This document shows positions 62,756 to 64,000 of a stretch of DNA of 64,000 nt, in pieces. Location: contig NZ_AZDP01000064.1 of NCBI RefSeq assembly GCF_001435525.1, forward strand, positions 39,745-103,744. The letters run 5' to 3'. This stretch comes from Levilactobacillus koreensis JCM 16448 (GTDB lineage Bacteria > Bacillota > Bacilli > Lactobacillales > Lactobacillaceae). Under the pieces are notes generated by a model. That model saw only the letters and a list, made by a program, of their open reading frames with translations. It was not told where the DNA came from and searched no databases. How positions within the stretch are numbered: position 1 is the stretch's first letter; every line of letters begins with the position of its first letter. The position numbers and the translations under genes were made by a program.

Positions 62756-63757
62756 ATGGAAAAACAAACAGTAACGATTTATGATGTGGCGCGTGAGGCG
62801 GCGGTCTCGATGGCCACCGTTTCTCGGGTGGTTAACGGGAATCCGAACGTAAAACCAGCGACACGTAAGAAAGTTTTAGAGGTCATTGACCGGTTAGATT
62901 ACCGACCAAACGCCGTTGCACGGGGGTTAGCAAGTAAGAAGACCACGACCGTTGGGGTTATTATTCCCGACGTCACGAACGCTTACTTCTCCTCATTAGC
63001 ACGGGGAATCGATGACATCGCCATGATGTACAAATACAACATCATTCTGACCAACTCCGATGAAAACGGGGGCAAGGAAGTTCAAGTGTTGAACACTTTG
63101 ATGGCCAAACAAGTTGATGGCATTATTTTCATGGGGAACCAAGTCACTGACGAGTTACGTGAAGAGTTCAAGCGTTCCAAGGCTCCGGTTGTTTTAGCAG
63201 GTTCAGTTGATGCTGAAAAGGCGCAACCGAGCGTCAACATCGATTACGTTGCTGCCGTTGCCGAAGCTGTGAAGAACTTGATCGATCACGGCAACCAGAA
63301 GATCGCCTTTGTTTCCGGTTCAATGGACCAAGCCATCAACCATGATTACCGGTTGAAAGGGTACAAGAAGGCCTTGAAAGATGCTGGCATCAGTTACGAT
63401 GACAAGTTGGTCTTTGAAACGGATTACACTTACAAGGCTGGTCAATCACTCGAACCAGCTTTAACGGCTGCTGGCGCAACGGCAGCCTTCGTTGGTGACG
63501 ACGAATTGGCCGCAGGTGTCATGAACGGTTTGACCGATGCAGGGGTTGATGTTCCTGGCGAATTCGAAGTTATTACCAGTAATGACACGAAGTTGACCGA
63601 ATTGGTACGGCCAAAGATGAGTTCAATCACCCAACCACTGTACGATATTGGTGCCGTGGCCATGCGGTTGCTCACCAAGCTGATGAACAATGAAACCGTT
63701 GATGAAAACACCGTGATCTTACCTTACGGGTTGATGAAGCGGAGCTCAACGAAATAA
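62756..63757 (+). CDS. ccpA: Catabolite control protein A
   Basis: CcpA is the LacI-family global regulator of carbon catabolite control. With Ser46-phosphorylated HPr it binds cre sites. The 333-residue protein has the LacI helix-turn-helix at the N-terminus (TIYDVAREAAVSMATVSRVVN), the hinge helix region (PNAVARGLASKKT) and a periplasmic-binding-type core (VGVIIPDVTNAYFSSLARGID). ATG 62756 has AAGGAAGAAAGGG upstream; an in-frame ATG at 62717 lacks a site. A cre site beside its promoter suggests feedback control. A terminator follows. Confidence 0.97.
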   Translation: MEKQTVTIYDVAREAAVSMATVSRVVNGNPNVKPATRKKVLEVIDRLDYRPNAVARGLASKKTTTVGVIIPDVTNAYFSSLARGIDDIAMMYKYNIILTNSDENGGKEVQVLNTLMAKQVDGIIFMGNQVTDELREEFKRSKAPVVLAGSVDAEKAQPSVNIDYVAAVAEAVKNLIDHGNQKIAFVSGSMDQAINHDYRLKGYKKALKDAGISYDDKLVFETDYTYKAGQSLEPALTAAGATAAFVGDDELAAGVMNGLTDAGVDVPGEFEVITSNDTKLTELVRPKMSSITQPLYDIGAVAMRLLTKLMNNETVDENTVILPYGLMKRSSTK

Positions 63758-63771
63758 GTTTGCTTAAACGA

Positions 63772-63814
63772 GAAGGTTCACGAGGTCAATTGGGATTTCG
63801 GAGCCTTCTTTTTG
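63772..63814 (+). terminator. Terminator after ccpA
   Basis: GAAGGTTCACGA pairs imperfectly with TCGGAGCCTTC, followed by a T-run. Confidence 0.75.
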
Positions 63815-63880
63815 TTTACAATGAGTCATGACTGATTGACTTGAAAATCAGCTAAGTAACGGTGTTAGCGTGCTAAATTA

Positions 63881-64000
63881 GGCAACCTGGTGGGTCCTTC
63901 GCCTTGCCGGCCGGCGGATATGGGCTGGAGCGGTGCGAACACAACTTGAAACCTCGAAAGAGCCGAGTCTCCAAGCTTGGTTTTCTGCTAAGCCGGCAAG
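63881..64000 (-). repeat. Structured intergenic repeat I, copy H (cut by window end)
   Basis: Reverse copy beginning GGCAACC, CCTTCGCCTTGCCGGCC, then GGATATGGGCT and the two inner hairpins. The window ends inside the first hairpin, so its other arm is not visible. Confidence 0.83.

Noticed and set aside
1..64000. CRISPR array or prophage
   Set aside because: The repeats are dispersed singly across gaps with no regular spacers and no cas, integrase or structural phage genes.

Overview
The window is a chromosomal stretch of a lactic acid bacterium of the family Lactobacillaceae. The inference rests on gene content and order: divergent pepQ-ccpA, a D-2-hydroxyacid (D-lactate type) dehydrogenase, T-box leaders on valS, alaS and an amino-acid ABC transporter, MinCD without MinE, strong AGGAGG ribosome binding sites and frequent GTG/TTG starts. 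A Levilactobacillus- or Lactiplantibacillus-like organism is my best guess, but nothing in the window fixes the species. No rRNA, tRNA, CRISPR array, prophage or transposase gene was seen.

Layout. 1-5.5 kb: DUF1054 protein, AI-2E-type exporter, rpsD with a probable S4 leader, free-methionine-sulfoxide reductase, ezrA. 6-10 kb: cysteine desulfurase plus thiI (tRNA 4-thiouridine), D-lactate-type dehydrogenase, a 54-residue membrane peptide. 10.3-20.5 kb: tpx, T-box-valS, folC-radC, and the shape/division block mreBCD-minCD. 20.5-24 kb: a repeat-rich gap, then a histidine-type T-box with two consecutive antiterminator/terminator modules ahead of a permease/ATPase/lipoprotein ABC transporter. 24-39.4 kb: the conserved Bacillota block ymfF-ymfH-rodZ-pgsA-cinA-recA-rny-ymdB-mutS-mutL. 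39.7-48.9 kb: ruvAB, yajC, dinB, nrnA, a DEAD-box helicase, T-box-alaS. 49.6-54 kb: ireB-ruvX-DUF1292 and zapA-cvpA-mutS2. 54.7-64 kb: trxA, yslB, murI-rdgB-phosphodiesterase-cbpB, an mscS-type channel, two envelope-stress type proteins, pepQ and ccpA.

DNA repair and recombination are strongly represented (recA, mutS, mutL, ruvA, ruvB, ruvX, dinB, radC, mutS2, cinA). LexA/DinR-like boxes are readable upstream of recA, ruvAB and dinB, so part of the window is a likely SOS regulon. A canonical cre site lies beside the ccpA promoter.

The most unusual feature is the intergenic DNA. Three families of structured repeats (called here I, II and III) occupy many gaps: eight copies or fragments of I (about 160-190 bp), nine of II (about 105-200 bp) and three of III (about 113 bp). 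Their stems differ in sequence between copies but keep pairing, so the structure, rather than the sequence, appears conserved. Two loci are fusions of families I and II. I do not recognise these families by name. All base-pairing statements were made by eye.
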